In this document: one piece after another, positions 1 through 7,591 of the stretch
Layout: each line of letters starts with the position of its first letter
Position numbering within the stretch: the stretch's first letter is position 1
Assembly (NCBI GenBank): GCA_964509075.1
Contig: CAZDWC010000004.1
Location: 253,620-317,619, forward strand
Source: UBA7239 sp964509075
GTDB taxonomy: Bacteria; Pseudomonadota; Gammaproteobacteria; Pseudomonadales; UBA7239
Direction of reading: 5' to 3'
Length of the DNA: 64,000 nt
Program-made: the position numbers and the translations under genes
Notes under the pieces: model-generated
Told to the model about the DNA's origin: nothing
Database searches by the model: none
Seen by the model: the letters and a program-made list of their open reading frames with translations, nothing else

Positions 1-499
1 AATACGTTTTGGCACGCAACAGATAATCGAAAATAGAGATGCCATCGGTTTTATCGGACAGCAGAAAAAAACTGCCGCTGGAAATCACGAATGCCACGCA
101 GCTGGCGAGCAGCAATACTGCAGCGAGTGTCAGCGCATCATGCAAGCGGTTCTGGTTGGCGCGCGCAAACAATAGGCCGCCAAGCCACAGGCTGCCATAG
201 GTCGGCAACAGAAATGCATAGGCCGGCGAAATGCAGAAATCACTGGTGCCGAAAAAGCGGATAGCTGCAAAATCAATCAGTGCTGCCAGACTTGCAAGCA
301 TCACAAAAATTTTCATGCGACCGAAATAAAATCCGCCGAGAAAAAATACCGCGAGTGAGGCGTCCGGCAGATGCAGGCTGGATGCAAAGTGGTGCGAACG
401 CGTGCCGACCATTAACGCGGCAAGTAATGCCGCAATAAAAGTAGTGACGGCAGTGTTTGAAAATGGTTTGCTCTCGGAAAACGTGCTGTGAATGGACAT
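1..499 (-). CDS. btuM: BtuM-like cobalamin transporter (3' end outside window)
   Basis: This frame is open from ATG at 499 to the window edge, giving 166 residues with no stop. It encodes a very hydrophobic protein with about five membrane segments. After the first helix come HLPDASLAVFF and, near residue 85, SDFCISPAYAF. These resemble the small BtuM family, solitary ECF-type S-components that take up vitamin B12 through the inner membrane. In the characterised Thiobacillus protein a cysteine in the equivalent place binds the cobalt, and Cys89 sits there here. A GGGAG ribosome site lies 7 bases before the ATG. The gene follows a cobalamin riboswitch, which independently supports a B12-related role. 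The assignment rests on remembered family motifs rather than an alignment. It is truncated only by the window edge. Confidence 0.75.
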   Translation of the reverse strand, partial: MSIHSTFSESKPFSNTAVTTFIAALLAALMVGTRSHHFASSLHLPDASLAVFFLGGFYFGRMKIFVMLASLAALIDFAAIRFFGTSDFCISPAYAFLLPTYGSLWLGGLLFARANQNRLHDALTLAAVLLLASCVAFVISSGSFFLLSDKTDGISIFDYLLRAKTY

Positions 500-505
500 A
501 AAGAT

Positions 506-528
506 CTCCCCTGCGCACACCCGCGCAG
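506..528 (-). promoter_or_regulatory. Hairpin abutting the btuM ribosome binding site
   Basis: On the minus strand CTGCGC and GCGCAG (6 bp, six-base loop) form a hairpin whose 3' arm directly precedes the GGGAG ribosome site of the btuM-like gene. This is a plausible expression platform for the upstream cobalamin riboswitch, acting on translation. The pairing is seen in the sequence; the switching role is inferred. Confidence 0.4.
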
Positions 529-623
529 TTATTGCATTGGATTAAAACCGTGCGGGAGAAATGGCGGGAGCAGCGTGCGCTGCGACCGGCACACCGCCCA
601 CCGCAGTGTTTGCCTAGTGTGTC

Positions 624-822
624 GCAGGCCGGTCTCCGGGCTCACAGGGGGCTTTCGCCGTGCCGGCGCCTTCCCATGCGTTCTTGTGCAGAACAGACAC
701 AGTGGCGTGATGCCGGTTTACCCTGTTTACCGTTGCGGGGGCAGCGCTGGCATTGCGTATTCGTGTGAACACTCGCACCAGACTTCCCGTTTAACCCCGA
801 AATCAGAATGGCTTTCGAGGAC
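624..822 (-). promoter_or_regulatory. Cobalamin (AdoCbl) riboswitch
   Basis: Read on the minus strand, this stretch has the ordered blocks of the cobalamin riboswitch. First is an AAACGGGAAGTCTGGTG block near 775-795. Then comes the B12 box at 727-748, with GCTGCCCCCGCAAC and GGTAA. A CATGGGAAGGC block follows near 670-680, and the closing GGAGACCGGCCTGC is at 624-637. It lies between the end of cobA and the btuM-like gene and points at the latter, so it most likely represses transporter expression when cobalamin is abundant. The outer limits are approximate because the P1 stem was not folded. Together with its expression platform it fills the gene-free stretch 500-878. Confidence 0.9.
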
Positions 823-878
823 CTGTAACAGCGAGCGCACTGTAGCGGGCGATGTGGGCTTGTGCAAGTTGTGCGCGA

Positions 879-1631
879 TTAGCGCCAGTGGAGTTTTTCG
901 TGCAGGCGCACCACATCGCCGATAATGGTCAGTGTTGGCGCACTCACTTTCTCTGCGACGACGCGCTCGCTGATGGAGGCGAGTGTTGCGATGATGACGC
1001 GCTGATCCGACGTTGTGCCTTTTTCTATCAGTGCGACAGGTGTCTGCGGATCGCGACCGTGTGTGATCAATTGTGCGCAGATGGATTGCAGGCCGACCAG
1101 ACCCATGTAAAACACCAGGGTCTGTTGCGGGTCCATCAATTCCGGCCAGTGTAAATTCACGCCGTCATTTTTCAGATGGCCGGTGATGAAGCGCACGGAC
1201 TGTGCGTAATCGCGGTGTGTGAGCGGTATGCCCGCATACGCCGCACAACCGCTGGCGGCCGTAATACCTGGCACCACTTCAAAGGCGATGCCAGCTTCGG
1301 CCAGTTGTTCCAACTCTTCGCCACCGCGACCGAAAATAAACGGATCGCCACCTTTCAGGCGCAGCACGTTATGGCCGGCGCGTGCTTCGCTGATCAGCAA
1401 CTGGTTGATGTCTTCCTGCGGCACAGCGTGATCGCTGCGCGCCTTGCCGACATAGACGCGCCGTGTGCTGGCGGGAATCAAGTTCATGATCGGCTGTGAC
1501 ACCAGGCGATCATGGATGACCACATCGGCAGTCTGGATCAGGCGCAGGGCTTTCAGTGTCAGCAGATCGGGGTCGCCGGGGCCGGCGCCGACCAGCCAGA
1601 CTTTGCCGCAGGTGGGGGACGAGGATGACAT
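879..1631 (-). CDS. cobA: Uroporphyrinogen-III C-methyltransferase
   Basis: This 250-residue protein is a single-domain SUMT of usual length. It transfers two methyl groups from S-adenosylmethionine to uroporphyrinogen III to give precorrin-2, the branch point to siroheme and cobalamin. The N-terminal VWLVGAGPGDPDLLTLKA is the SAM-binding loop, and LRLKGGDPFIFGRGGEE and the VVPGITAASG segment are the other family signatures. It lacks the CysG dehydrogenase/ferrochelatase domain. The ATG at 1631 has a GGAGC ribosome site. The gene lies just upstream of the B12 riboswitch and transporter, so it may feed siroheme, cobamide synthesis, or both; no other corrin genes are in the window. Confidence 0.95.
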   Translation of the reverse strand: MSSSSPTCGKVWLVGAGPGDPDLLTLKALRLIQTADVVIHDRLVSQPIMNLIPASTRRVYVGKARSDHAVPQEDINQLLISEARAGHNVLRLKGGDPFIFGRGGEELEQLAEAGIAFEVVPGITAASGCAAYAGIPLTHRDYAQSVRFITGHLKNDGVNLHWPELMDPQQTLVFYMGLVGLQSICAQLITHGRDPQTPVALIEKGTTSDQRVIIATLASISERVVAEKVSAPTLTIIGDVVRLHEKLHWR

Positions 1632-1747
1632 GACAGCTCCCGGAAATCAGAGGGGTTATTGTATTACTGCACTGTCGTGTTGACGGTATTTTTGTTTTGC
1701 CCGGTGCAATGGTAAAAAGACTGGAAATATTGGGCGGGCAGGCGGAC

Positions 1748-3019
1748 ATGGTGGAGCAGCAGGACAACAGTATCGTGACGGAAAAACTGCAACAGGCGAA
1801 AGATGGCCTCAGCAGCCGCCTGCTGGAGTTGTCGCAGCGCGGGCAGCCTGCGACCGAGATCGCCTACAACGTGGTATTTACCGGCAAGTTCAGTGTGCCT
1901 CAGGAGCAGGCGCTGCAGAGCCTGTCTGCGTTCTTCAAGCAGGGTACGGAAAATACGCGGCGTCTGCTGCAGGCAGGACGCGTGCTCAAAAGCTATCCCG
2001 ACAAGGCGCCGGCTGACAAGCTGGCGCGATTGCTGGCTCGCGCCGGTGCCGAGTGTCGCGTCGAGATGGAAACCTCGGTCGAAGAGGCGGAGCCCAATGC
2101 CTTGCAGCGCGCTGCGTTTGCGCTGGATGCGGTGAAGGTGCCGCTGATCCGTTTGCCGGATGTCGGTGGTTTTGGCCGCAAACAGTGGATCGCCGTGGGT
2201 GGAGCGGGTGTCTTGTGCCTCGCGGTCTTGCTGTGGTTGCTGCTGAAGCCGCCGGTGATTGGGGGTGATACCCGTGCCGAGTACGAGGCCAGCATCGAAC
2301 GCGTCATTGCCCATGAAAAGGCAGATCGGCAACAGGCCTTGCGTCGCGCCATCACCCTGCTGACCGAGGCAACGGCTGCCGCCCAGCAGGAAAGCGCCAC
2401 TACGGATGAAAACACGGCGGCAAGACTGATCTACGCCCCGGTGGTCGGCAAGACCGGCAAACAGATCCTGGAGAAAGCCGAGGCGCGACTGGAGAGCCAG
2501 CGCGAGGCGTATCGACAGGGACTGGCCGAGGCCGATAACAAGATTGCCGAAGCCGACAGGCAACTGGCTGCGCTGGTACCGGACAACCAGCGGGTGCTGG
2601 ACAGAATTGTGGTCAGTGATGCCAGTTTCGGCTGGCCTGAGGCCGCGCACACGCCGACGCTGGCGTTTGTGATCACCAATAACAGCAGCGAAACCTTGAT
2701 GCGGGTATTCCTGCAGGGCTACCTGTACGACGAACAAGGCACCCTGCTCACCTCCAACGCCGTGACCTATGCCGTGGCGGGCGGGCTGGCGCCGGGTCGC
2801 AGTGCGTCAGTGTCACTGCCAACGCTGAGCGACAGCCCTTGGGCGAGTGCTGCCGTTCGCGAGCACCCTGACCGGCGCTTCACCTTGCGCGTAGCCAATG
2901 CCGAGAACCTGAGAAACCAGCAACTGGGCAAGGACTACCGTCCGCTGGAGAACGAAAAGCTGCGTCAGCAGGCGTGGAAGCGCAAGACGCAGGCGGCACT
3001 GAATGCCATGACGCTGTAA
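1748..3019 (+). CDS. Single-pass membrane protein of unknown function
   Basis: I do not recognise a named family for the whole protein (about 423 residues). The N-terminal 100 residues form a small alpha/beta unit with YNVVFTGKFSVPQEQALQSL and a terminal AGAECRVE, which resembles short N-terminal modules seen in other gammaproteobacterial membrane proteins. One clear membrane helix (WIAVGGAGVLCLAVLLWLLL) follows. Then come an Ala/Glu-rich, probably coiled-coil stretch and a C-terminal beta-rich domain containing LDRIVVSDASFGW and FVITNNSSETL, like FxLYD-type extracytoplasmic domains. The start at 1748 has a GGCGG ribosome site five bases upstream; ATG at 1709 is an in-frame alternative without one. 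It is divergent from cobA. Envelope location is inferred from topology. Confidence 0.7.
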   Translation: MVEQQDNSIVTEKLQQAKDGLSSRLLELSQRGQPATEIAYNVVFTGKFSVPQEQALQSLSAFFKQGTENTRRLLQAGRVLKSYPDKAPADKLARLLARAGAECRVEMETSVEEAEPNALQRAAFALDAVKVPLIRLPDVGGFGRKQWIAVGGAGVLCLAVLLWLLLKPPVIGGDTRAEYEASIERVIAHEKADRQQALRRAITLLTEATAAAQQESATTDENTAARLIYAPVVGKTGKQILEKAEARLESQREAYRQGLAEADNKIAEADRQLAALVPDNQRVLDRIVVSDASFGWPEAAHTPTLAFVITNNSSETLMRVFLQGYLYDEQGTLLTSNAVTYAVAGGLAPGRSASVSLPTLSDSPWASAAVREHPDRRFTLRVANAENLRNQQLGKDYRPLENEKLRQQAWKRKTQAALNAMTL

Positions 3020-3028
3020 GCAGCGAGC

Positions 3029-3190
3029 TCAACGCAGCAACGAAACACCGATCAAGGCCCCCCACAACAACCAGGCGGCAAAAGGGGCGGCCAGCAGGAA
3101 AATCATGCCGGGCCAGGCTCTTGCATACGGATTGTGGATGTTCGGGCTTTTGTAGTGCGGATTCTTGAAGTGCATAGGCTTCGGGGTCAT
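3029..3190 (-). CDS. Small single-pass membrane protein
   Basis: This 53-codon frame starts at ATG 3190 and ends at TGA 3029, convergent with the preceding gene. The product has a short polar N-terminus rich in His, Asn and Pro (MTPKPMHFKNPHYKSPN). A hydrophobic helix (GMIFLLAAPFAAWLLWGALI) follows, ending in a short basic tail. That layout is typical of a real small membrane protein. A second in-frame ATG lies five codons in. No strong ribosome site is visible, and no homologue is known to me, so the call rests on composition and position alone. Confidence 0.45.
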   Translation of the reverse strand: MTPKPMHFKNPHYKSPNIHNPYARAWPGMIFLLAAPFAAWLLWGALIGVSLLR

Positions 3191-3258
3191 CGGACAGCAA
3201 ACTCACATGACGTACTTAAGTCTAGAACATAATCCTGCCAAAAAAACGTGAATGCCTC

Positions 3259-4653
3259 ATGACTTTCCGCAATCCGCGCTTTTTTGACTATGCTCAATCA
3301 AATCGTGCTTTCTGTATCACAACCGAGCGGGTAATGGCCATGGGCGAGGTGGACAAGACCGTAGTGCCGGACAAGACCGTAGTGCCGGACAAGACCTTGG
3401 CACTGGACACGACGGCCGGTATGCCGGCACTGCTGGCGATAACGCGCTTGCGCGCCGAACTGGACGCTGCTGGAGCGGATTCGCCACTGGCGCTGCTCGG
3501 GCAGGCCGTGCTGCATGATGAGCACATCGTCAGCCGCATTCTCAAGGTTGCCAACCACCTCGCCTACAACCACGGCGCCAGCAGTATCACGACACTGGGG
3601 CGCGCCATCGCCCTGCTTGGTTTTGCCCCGGTGAAGAGCGTATGTATCACCGCGCGCTTCATGGATGCACTGCTGCGCAACCGCAGCCACTCGCCGGAAG
3701 AACATCTGCGATTGCTGGCCCGGCTGGCGCAGGCCTTTCATTCAGCCATGCAGGCGCGGCAGTTGATGCAGGATTGCGATGCCGATACGCGCGAAGCCGC
3801 TTATGTCACGGCACTGATGAACGAGCTGGGTGCCGGTGATGCCGTTACCCAGGGAGCCAACGCGTGCCGGGCGGTGGAGTTGGCCGTCCGCTTCAGCCAT
3901 GCAGTGATGCACGGCTGGCGGGAAGAGGAAACGGCGTCAGCCGTGCAGGATATTGCCGGATTTCTGGGAGTGAGCACTGCTGTCGCCGAGCGCCGCCTGC
4001 GTCTGTGCACACATCAGGCCTGCGAGTTGATCGATCTCTACAGTGCCGCCCCGTTACTGGAGTTTCTGCCGCCGGGTTATAGCCATCATCACGGCCATGT
4101 GCCAGCCGAGCCGTGTCCACTGCCGGATGGCGAGCCGGATCGCGCTCTGCAATTGCGATTACTGCACGAGTTGGCGACCCTGGTGCTGGAAAAACCGGAT
4201 TTCGATCTGGTCTTGCACACGGCCCTTGAAGGTATACAGCGGGGGTTGAGCATGGATCGTTGCCTCGCCTGCCTGCTGGACAGCGAAGGCGAGCAATTGC
4301 GTCCACGGTTTGCGCTGGGACGTGACAGCGATATCTGGAGCCGCCACTTCACCATACCGCTCGGAGCTGCCGACAACATTTTCAGTGACGTGGTGGAGCG
4401 AGGCGTGTCGCGCTGGGTAGGTTCCAGCCAGACGCCGATGAGTCACCCGCTGTGCACGCCGCGCGTTTTGCATATCACCTGCGGCAGCGAGTGTTTTGTG
4501 GCGCCGTTGCAATTTGGCGAGCGTGTCATCGGCATGCTCTATGCCGATCGCTATGTCAATCGGCGACCGTTCAGCGAGGAAGATTTCCAGACTTTCCGCC
4601 ACTTCACCCTGCAAGTGCGCATGTGTCTGCAGATGGCGATGCAGATGTGCTGA
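3259..4653 (+). CDS. HDOD and GAF domain signalling protein
   Basis: The 464-residue product has an HDOD-type helical domain at about residues 55-260 (ALLGQAVLHDEHIVSRILKVAN, then GRAIALLGFAPVKSV) and a GAF-like sensory domain at about 295-460 (LVLHTALEGIQRGLSMDRCLACLLD; APLQFGERVIGMLYADR). HDOD domains are found in regulators of the cell cycle, motility and second-messenger signalling and lack the HD-phosphohydrolase catalytic residues. No effector enzyme domain is attached, so the protein probably works through partners. The first ATG has no good ribosome site; ATG at 3334 follows GAGCGGG and is a plausible true start. The N-terminus carries a short repeat (see 3352-3396). It is convergent with the radical SAM gene, six bases apart. 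Confidence 0.85.
   Translation: MTFRNPRFFDYAQSNRAFCITTERVMAMGEVDKTVVPDKTVVPDKTLALDTTAGMPALLAITRLRAELDAAGADSPLALLGQAVLHDEHIVSRILKVANHLAYNHGASSITTLGRAIALLGFAPVKSVCITARFMDALLRNRSHSPEEHLRLLARLAQAFHSAMQARQLMQDCDADTREAAYVTALMNELGAGDAVTQGANACRAVELAVRFSHAVMHGWREEETASAVQDIAGFLGVSTAVAERRLRLCTHQACELIDLYSAAPLLEFLPPGYSHHHGHVPAEPCPLPDGEPDRALQLRLLHELATLVLEKPDFDLVLHTALEGIQRGLSMDRCLACLLDSEGEQLRPRFALGRDSDIWSRHFTIPLGAADNIFSDVVERGVSRWVGSSQTPMSHPLCTPRVLHITCGSECFVAPLQFGERVIGMLYADRYVNRRPFSEEDFQTFRHFTLQVRMCLQMAMQMC
3352..3396 (+). repeat. 18-bp tandem repeat within HDOD gene
   Basis: Two exact 18-bp units plus half a third encode DKTVVP-DKTVVP-DKT. The repeat is in frame and lies before the folded HDOD domain, so copy number could vary without breaking the protein. 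Confidence 0.9.
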
Positions 4654-4659
4654 AACAAT

Positions 4660-5673
4660 TCAGTCAAAGTGCCGCATGAAGCGCTGGCTTGTGCCAATCT
4701 TTTCCAGAGTTTCCTGTAGCAGTTCCGCAGGTGCGTTATCCCTGCTGCTGGCAATCAGCGCCGCCCGCACCTGGTTGACGGGATCGGCTGCGCAGATTTT
4801 GCATGGCGATCGGTCGCGAGTGGCTGCAAGTTTTCTGTATTCAACTTCGGCAACGGAAAAATCAAACACGCTGCCCATGGGGTGTCTCTTTTTCCAGTCG
4901 TGGCAGCATAGATAGTATTGGCCGTCCCAGCCAATCATGACAAAAATGTATGGCACCATGCACAGATGTGACATGCCTTGCTCTTTCAATATTGCAAAAG
5001 CCTCGGTTTCAAAATCGGTATTGAGGGCATCCTGGCAGTATTGCTCTGCGTAGCCGCCACGGTTGTGCACACGGTTGACGTTGAAGCGCGTGATGCCGAG
5101 GTTTCTCCAGAAGCGTTTGATGTCTTCAACTTGCCCCAGATTGTCTTCAAACTCGACGATAGTTAGCATGATCTTGCAACTGCCGGTGTTCTGTTTCACC
5201 GCAGCTTCAACATTGCGGCGTACGGTATCGAACTCAAGATTGTAGATCTGATTGTAGAGATCGCCTGTGGCGCTGATACTGAGGTTCAGTTGCGACAGGC
5301 CGGCATCAAACAGTGCGAGGGATTTTTCCGGTGTCAACAGCGATGCGTTCGTGGTGATGTTGAAATCAAAGCCCTGTGACGTGGCATAGCGCACAAACTC
5401 GACTGACTGCGGATGGATCAGTGGTTCGCCGGTGCCGCAGGCCTTGGCCACTGGCAGCACAGGCATTTCCTTGCAACGCTCCAGTACTTGCTTGAAAACG
5501 TCAAATTGCATCATGCCCATCGCAGGCATTTTGTCGCGCGGGCAAAAAGAGCACGTGGCATTGCAGCGGTTGGTCCACTCAATGTCTACACCGGTGCGGC
5601 CGGTAGAACCGGTTTTGAGTTTCTTGTCTGGATTGGGATCCGGAAGGGGAACGCCCATTAAATGTGTGGACAT
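4660..5673 (-). CDS. Radical SAM/SPASM-type protein
   Basis: The 337-residue protein carries the radical SAM cluster motif CNATCSFC (Cys37, Cys41, Cys44), followed by GTGEPLIHPQ, and NITTNASLL. The C-terminal third has a cysteine set (YYLCCHDW near 260 and SPCKICAADP near 300) like SPASM/twitch auxiliary-cluster domains. Such enzymes cleave SAM to start radical chemistry on peptides, proteins or small molecules. No precursor peptide gene or partner is visible beside it, so the substrate is unknown. It lies 78 bases downstream of the tRNA-Thr gene on the same strand and is convergent with the HDOD gene. Confidence 0.85.
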   Translation of the reverse strand: MSTHLMGVPLPDPNPDKKLKTGSTGRTGVDIEWTNRCNATCSFCPRDKMPAMGMMQFDVFKQVLERCKEMPVLPVAKACGTGEPLIHPQSVEFVRYATSQGFDFNITTNASLLTPEKSLALFDAGLSQLNLSISATGDLYNQIYNLEFDTVRRNVEAAVKQNTGSCKIMLTIVEFEDNLGQVEDIKRFWRNLGITRFNVNRVHNRGGYAEQYCQDALNTDFETEAFAILKEQGMSHLCMVPYIFVMIGWDGQYYLCCHDWKKRHPMGSVFDFSVAEVEYRKLAATRDRSPCKICAADPVNQVRAALIASSRDNAPAELLQETLEKIGTSQRFMRHFD

Positions 5674-5751
5674 GCTTGTTGTAATCAGATCAGCGATGTC
5701 TGCAGCCTAACGGATTGGATTGGCAGTGGCTACACCAGTGTGTTACGGAAT

Positions 5752-5827
5752 TGGTGCCGGATATAGGAGTCGAACCTACGACCTTCGCATTACGAATGCG
5801 CTGCTCTACCAACTGAGCTAATCCGGC
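5752..5827 (-). tRNA. thrW: tRNA-Thr (anticodon CGT)
   Basis: Read on the minus strand this is a complete 76-base cloverleaf. The acceptor stem is GCCGGAT/ATCCGGC, the D-arm contains AGTTGGTAGA, the anticodon loop is TTCGTAA and the T-arm contains GTTCGACTC. A CCA end is encoded. The anticodon CGT reads ACG threonine codons, and the sequence closely resembles the Escherichia coli thrW tRNA. Confidence 0.97.
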
Positions 5828-5870
5828 TTTTGGGTGCGGGCGTTAAATTACCATATCCCTTGCATGCCGC

Positions 5871-5906
5871 ACACTCGAAAGCCGCCTGAGGCAGGCTTTC
5901 GAGTGT
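5871..5906 (-). terminator. Strong hairpin after ahcY (terminator-like)
   Basis: ACACTCGAAAGCC at 5871-5883 is perfectly complementary to GGCTTTCGAGTGT at 5894-5906, giving a 13-bp stem with a 10-base loop just past the ahcY stop codon. No U-tract follows on the minus strand, so it is not a textbook intrinsic terminator. It may instead protect the 3' end or separate ahcY from the tRNA. Confidence 0.55.
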
Positions 5907-5926
5907 TGCAGGAACAGCAGACGAGA

Positions 5927-7342
5927 TCAGTACTTGTAGCTGTCAGGCTTGAACGGGCCTTCCATCGGCGCACCGATATATTTGGCCTGCTCTTTCGTCA
6001 TCTTGGTGATAACACCACCAAAACCGCGCACCATGTGTGCAGCGACTTCCTCGTCGAGCTTTTTCGGCAGTACAGTGACCGAAATCGCCGATGATTTCAG
6101 CTCTGGCTCAAGGCTGGCGAACTTGCGCTCGTACAGATACATCTGTGCCAGCACCTGGTTGGAGAAGGAGCCGTCCATGATGCGCGACGGGTGGCCGGTG
6201 GCGTTGCCGAGATTGACCAGACGGCCTTCGGACAGCAGGATCAGGAAGTCTTCCTTTTTCTTGCTGCGATACACCTTGTGTACTTGCGGCTTCACTTCTT
6301 CCCACTTCCAGTTCTTGCGCATGAAGGCGGTGTCGATTTCGTTGTCGAAGTGACCGATGTTGCACACGACGGCGCCACTTTTCAGTGCTTTCAACATGTG
6401 CTTGTCGCAGACGTCGATATTGCCGGTAGTAGTGACAACCAGATCAATACCTGCCAGCAGTGCGGCATCAACACTATCCGCCTTGCCGGTGTTTTCGCCG
6501 TTCTTGTAGGGCGATACCACTTCGTAACCATCCATGCAGGCCTGCATGGCACAGATCGGGTCGATTTCGCTGACTTTCACAATCATGCCTTCCTGACGCA
6601 GCGATTGCGCCGAGCCCTTGCCCACATCGCCGTAACCGAGTACCAGAGCCTTCTTGCCGGCGAGCAGGTGGTCGGTGCCGCGCTTGATCGCATCGTTAAG
6701 CGAGTGGCGGCAGCCGTACTTGTTGTCGTTCTTGGATTTGGTGACGGAATCGTTGACGTTGATCGCCGGTACTTTCAGTGTGCCAGCTGCCAGCATCTCC
6801 TGCAGACGGTGTACGCCGGTGGTGGTTTCTTCGGTGATGCCGTGGATTTTTTCCAGCATCTGCGGGTATTTCTGGTGCAGCATCAGCGTGAGGTCGCCGC
6901 CGTCATCCAGGATCATGTTGGCATCCCACGGCTTGCCGTCTTTCAGAATGGTCTGCTCGATGCACCAGTCGTATTCCTGCTCGGTCTCGCCTTTCCAGGC
7001 AAACACCGGGATACCGGCGGCGGCGATGGCGGCGGCGGCGTGATCCTGCGTCGAGAAAATATTGCAGGAGGACCAGCGCACTTCCGCGCCCAGTTCCACC
7101 AGCGTTTCGATCAGCACGGCCGTTTGAATGGTCATGTGAATACAGCCGAGAATCTTCGCGCCTTTCAGCGGCTTCTTCTTGCCGTATTTGGCGCGCAGCG
7201 CCATCAGCGCCGGCATTTCGGTCTCGGCGATATCCATTTCCATGCGGCCCCAGGCGGCCAGGGAAATATCGGCGACCTTGTAGTCATTCTTCAGTTTTGG
7301 GGCGGCTTTGGCCGCAGTGGCTTTTTTCTTTTCGGCAGACAT
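5927..7342 (-). CDS. ahcY: Adenosylhomocysteinase (SAH hydrolase)
   Basis: This 471-residue protein has the full length of the NAD-dependent SAH hydrolase family. It splits S-adenosylhomocysteine into adenosine and homocysteine in the cytoplasmic activated methyl cycle, removing an inhibitor of methyltransferases. Diagnostic segments are GCIHMTIQTAVLIETL, NDSVTKSKNDNKYGCRHS with the substrate/NAD contacts, the dinucleotide fold VLGYGDVGKGSA, VVTTTGNIDV and the C-terminal PFKPDSYKY. The ATG at 7342 follows a GGAG ribosome site. An SAH riboswitch lies in the leader, so expression should rise when its own substrate accumulates. Confidence 0.98.
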   Translation of the reverse strand: MSAEKKKATAAKAAPKLKNDYKVADISLAAWGRMEMDIAETEMPALMALRAKYGKKKPLKGAKILGCIHMTIQTAVLIETLVELGAEVRWSSCNIFSTQDHAAAAIAAAGIPVFAWKGETEQEYDWCIEQTILKDGKPWDANMILDDGGDLTLMLHQKYPQMLEKIHGITEETTTGVHRLQEMLAAGTLKVPAINVNDSVTKSKNDNKYGCRHSLNDAIKRGTDHLLAGKKALVLGYGDVGKGSAQSLRQEGMIVKVSEIDPICAMQACMDGYEVVSPYKNGENTGKADSVDAALLAGIDLVVTTTGNIDVCDKHMLKALKSGAVVCNIGHFDNEIDTAFMRKNWKWEEVKPQVHKVYRSKKKEDFLILLSEGRLVNLGNATGHPSRIMDGSFSNQVLAQMYLYERKFASLEPELKSSAISVTVLPKKLDEEVAAHMVRGFGGVITKMTKEQAKYIGAPMEGPFKPDSYKY

Positions 7343-7460
7343 GCGTCATTCTCCAGTGTGTCGGGCGATTAATAGATATGGCTCGCCAACAGGTTTAGCA
7401 GAAAAACGCGGAGGAGAAAGCGCATTACAGGGAAGCACTCGCCAACCGCGAACGGGTTCA

Positions 7461-7547
7461 GCGAGCGCGGTTGAAAGGCCGGATGGCCAACCTGAGCCTG
7501 GCGCGGCGCTCTTGGCAGGGCGATCGCGTTGCAGCGCTCCTCAGGAC
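7461..7547 (-). promoter_or_regulatory. SAH riboswitch in the ahcY leader
   Basis: On the minus strand the leader reads CCTGAGGAGCGCTGC, then a G+C-rich variable part, then CCAGGCTCAGG, and finally CAACCGCGCTCGC at 7461-7473. CCTGAG (7540-7545) pairs with CTCAGG (7491-7496) as P1, and GAGCG near the start can pair with CGCTC at the end as the pseudoknot. This is the recognised order of the S-adenosylhomocysteine riboswitch, an ON switch found before ahcY-type genes in proteobacteria. About 118 bases separate it from the ahcY start. Confidence 0.88.
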
Positions 7548-7553
7548 GGGCAA

Positions 7554-7559
7554 ATTATA
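7554..7559 (-). promoter_or_regulatory. ahcY promoter -10 box
   Basis: A perfect TATAAT on the minus strand ends about 7 bases before the first riboswitch base, the expected spacing for a transcript that starts at the aptamer. No good -35 hexamer is visible, so the promoter may need an activator or an extended contact. Confidence 0.6.
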
Positions 7560-7591
7560 GCGCGGCAGACTTCGATGCGCACCCTATGGCC

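Noticed and set aside
1664..2737. Minus-strand open frame opposite the membrane protein at 1748
   Set aside because: It is rich in Arg, Gln and His with no domain, and the opposite strand has a ribosome site, a membrane helix and clear domain structure.
6191..7372. Plus-strand open frame opposite ahcY
   Set aside because: ahcY is one of the most conserved enzymes and its frame is certain. The opposite frame has no known domain and runs into the ahcY leader.
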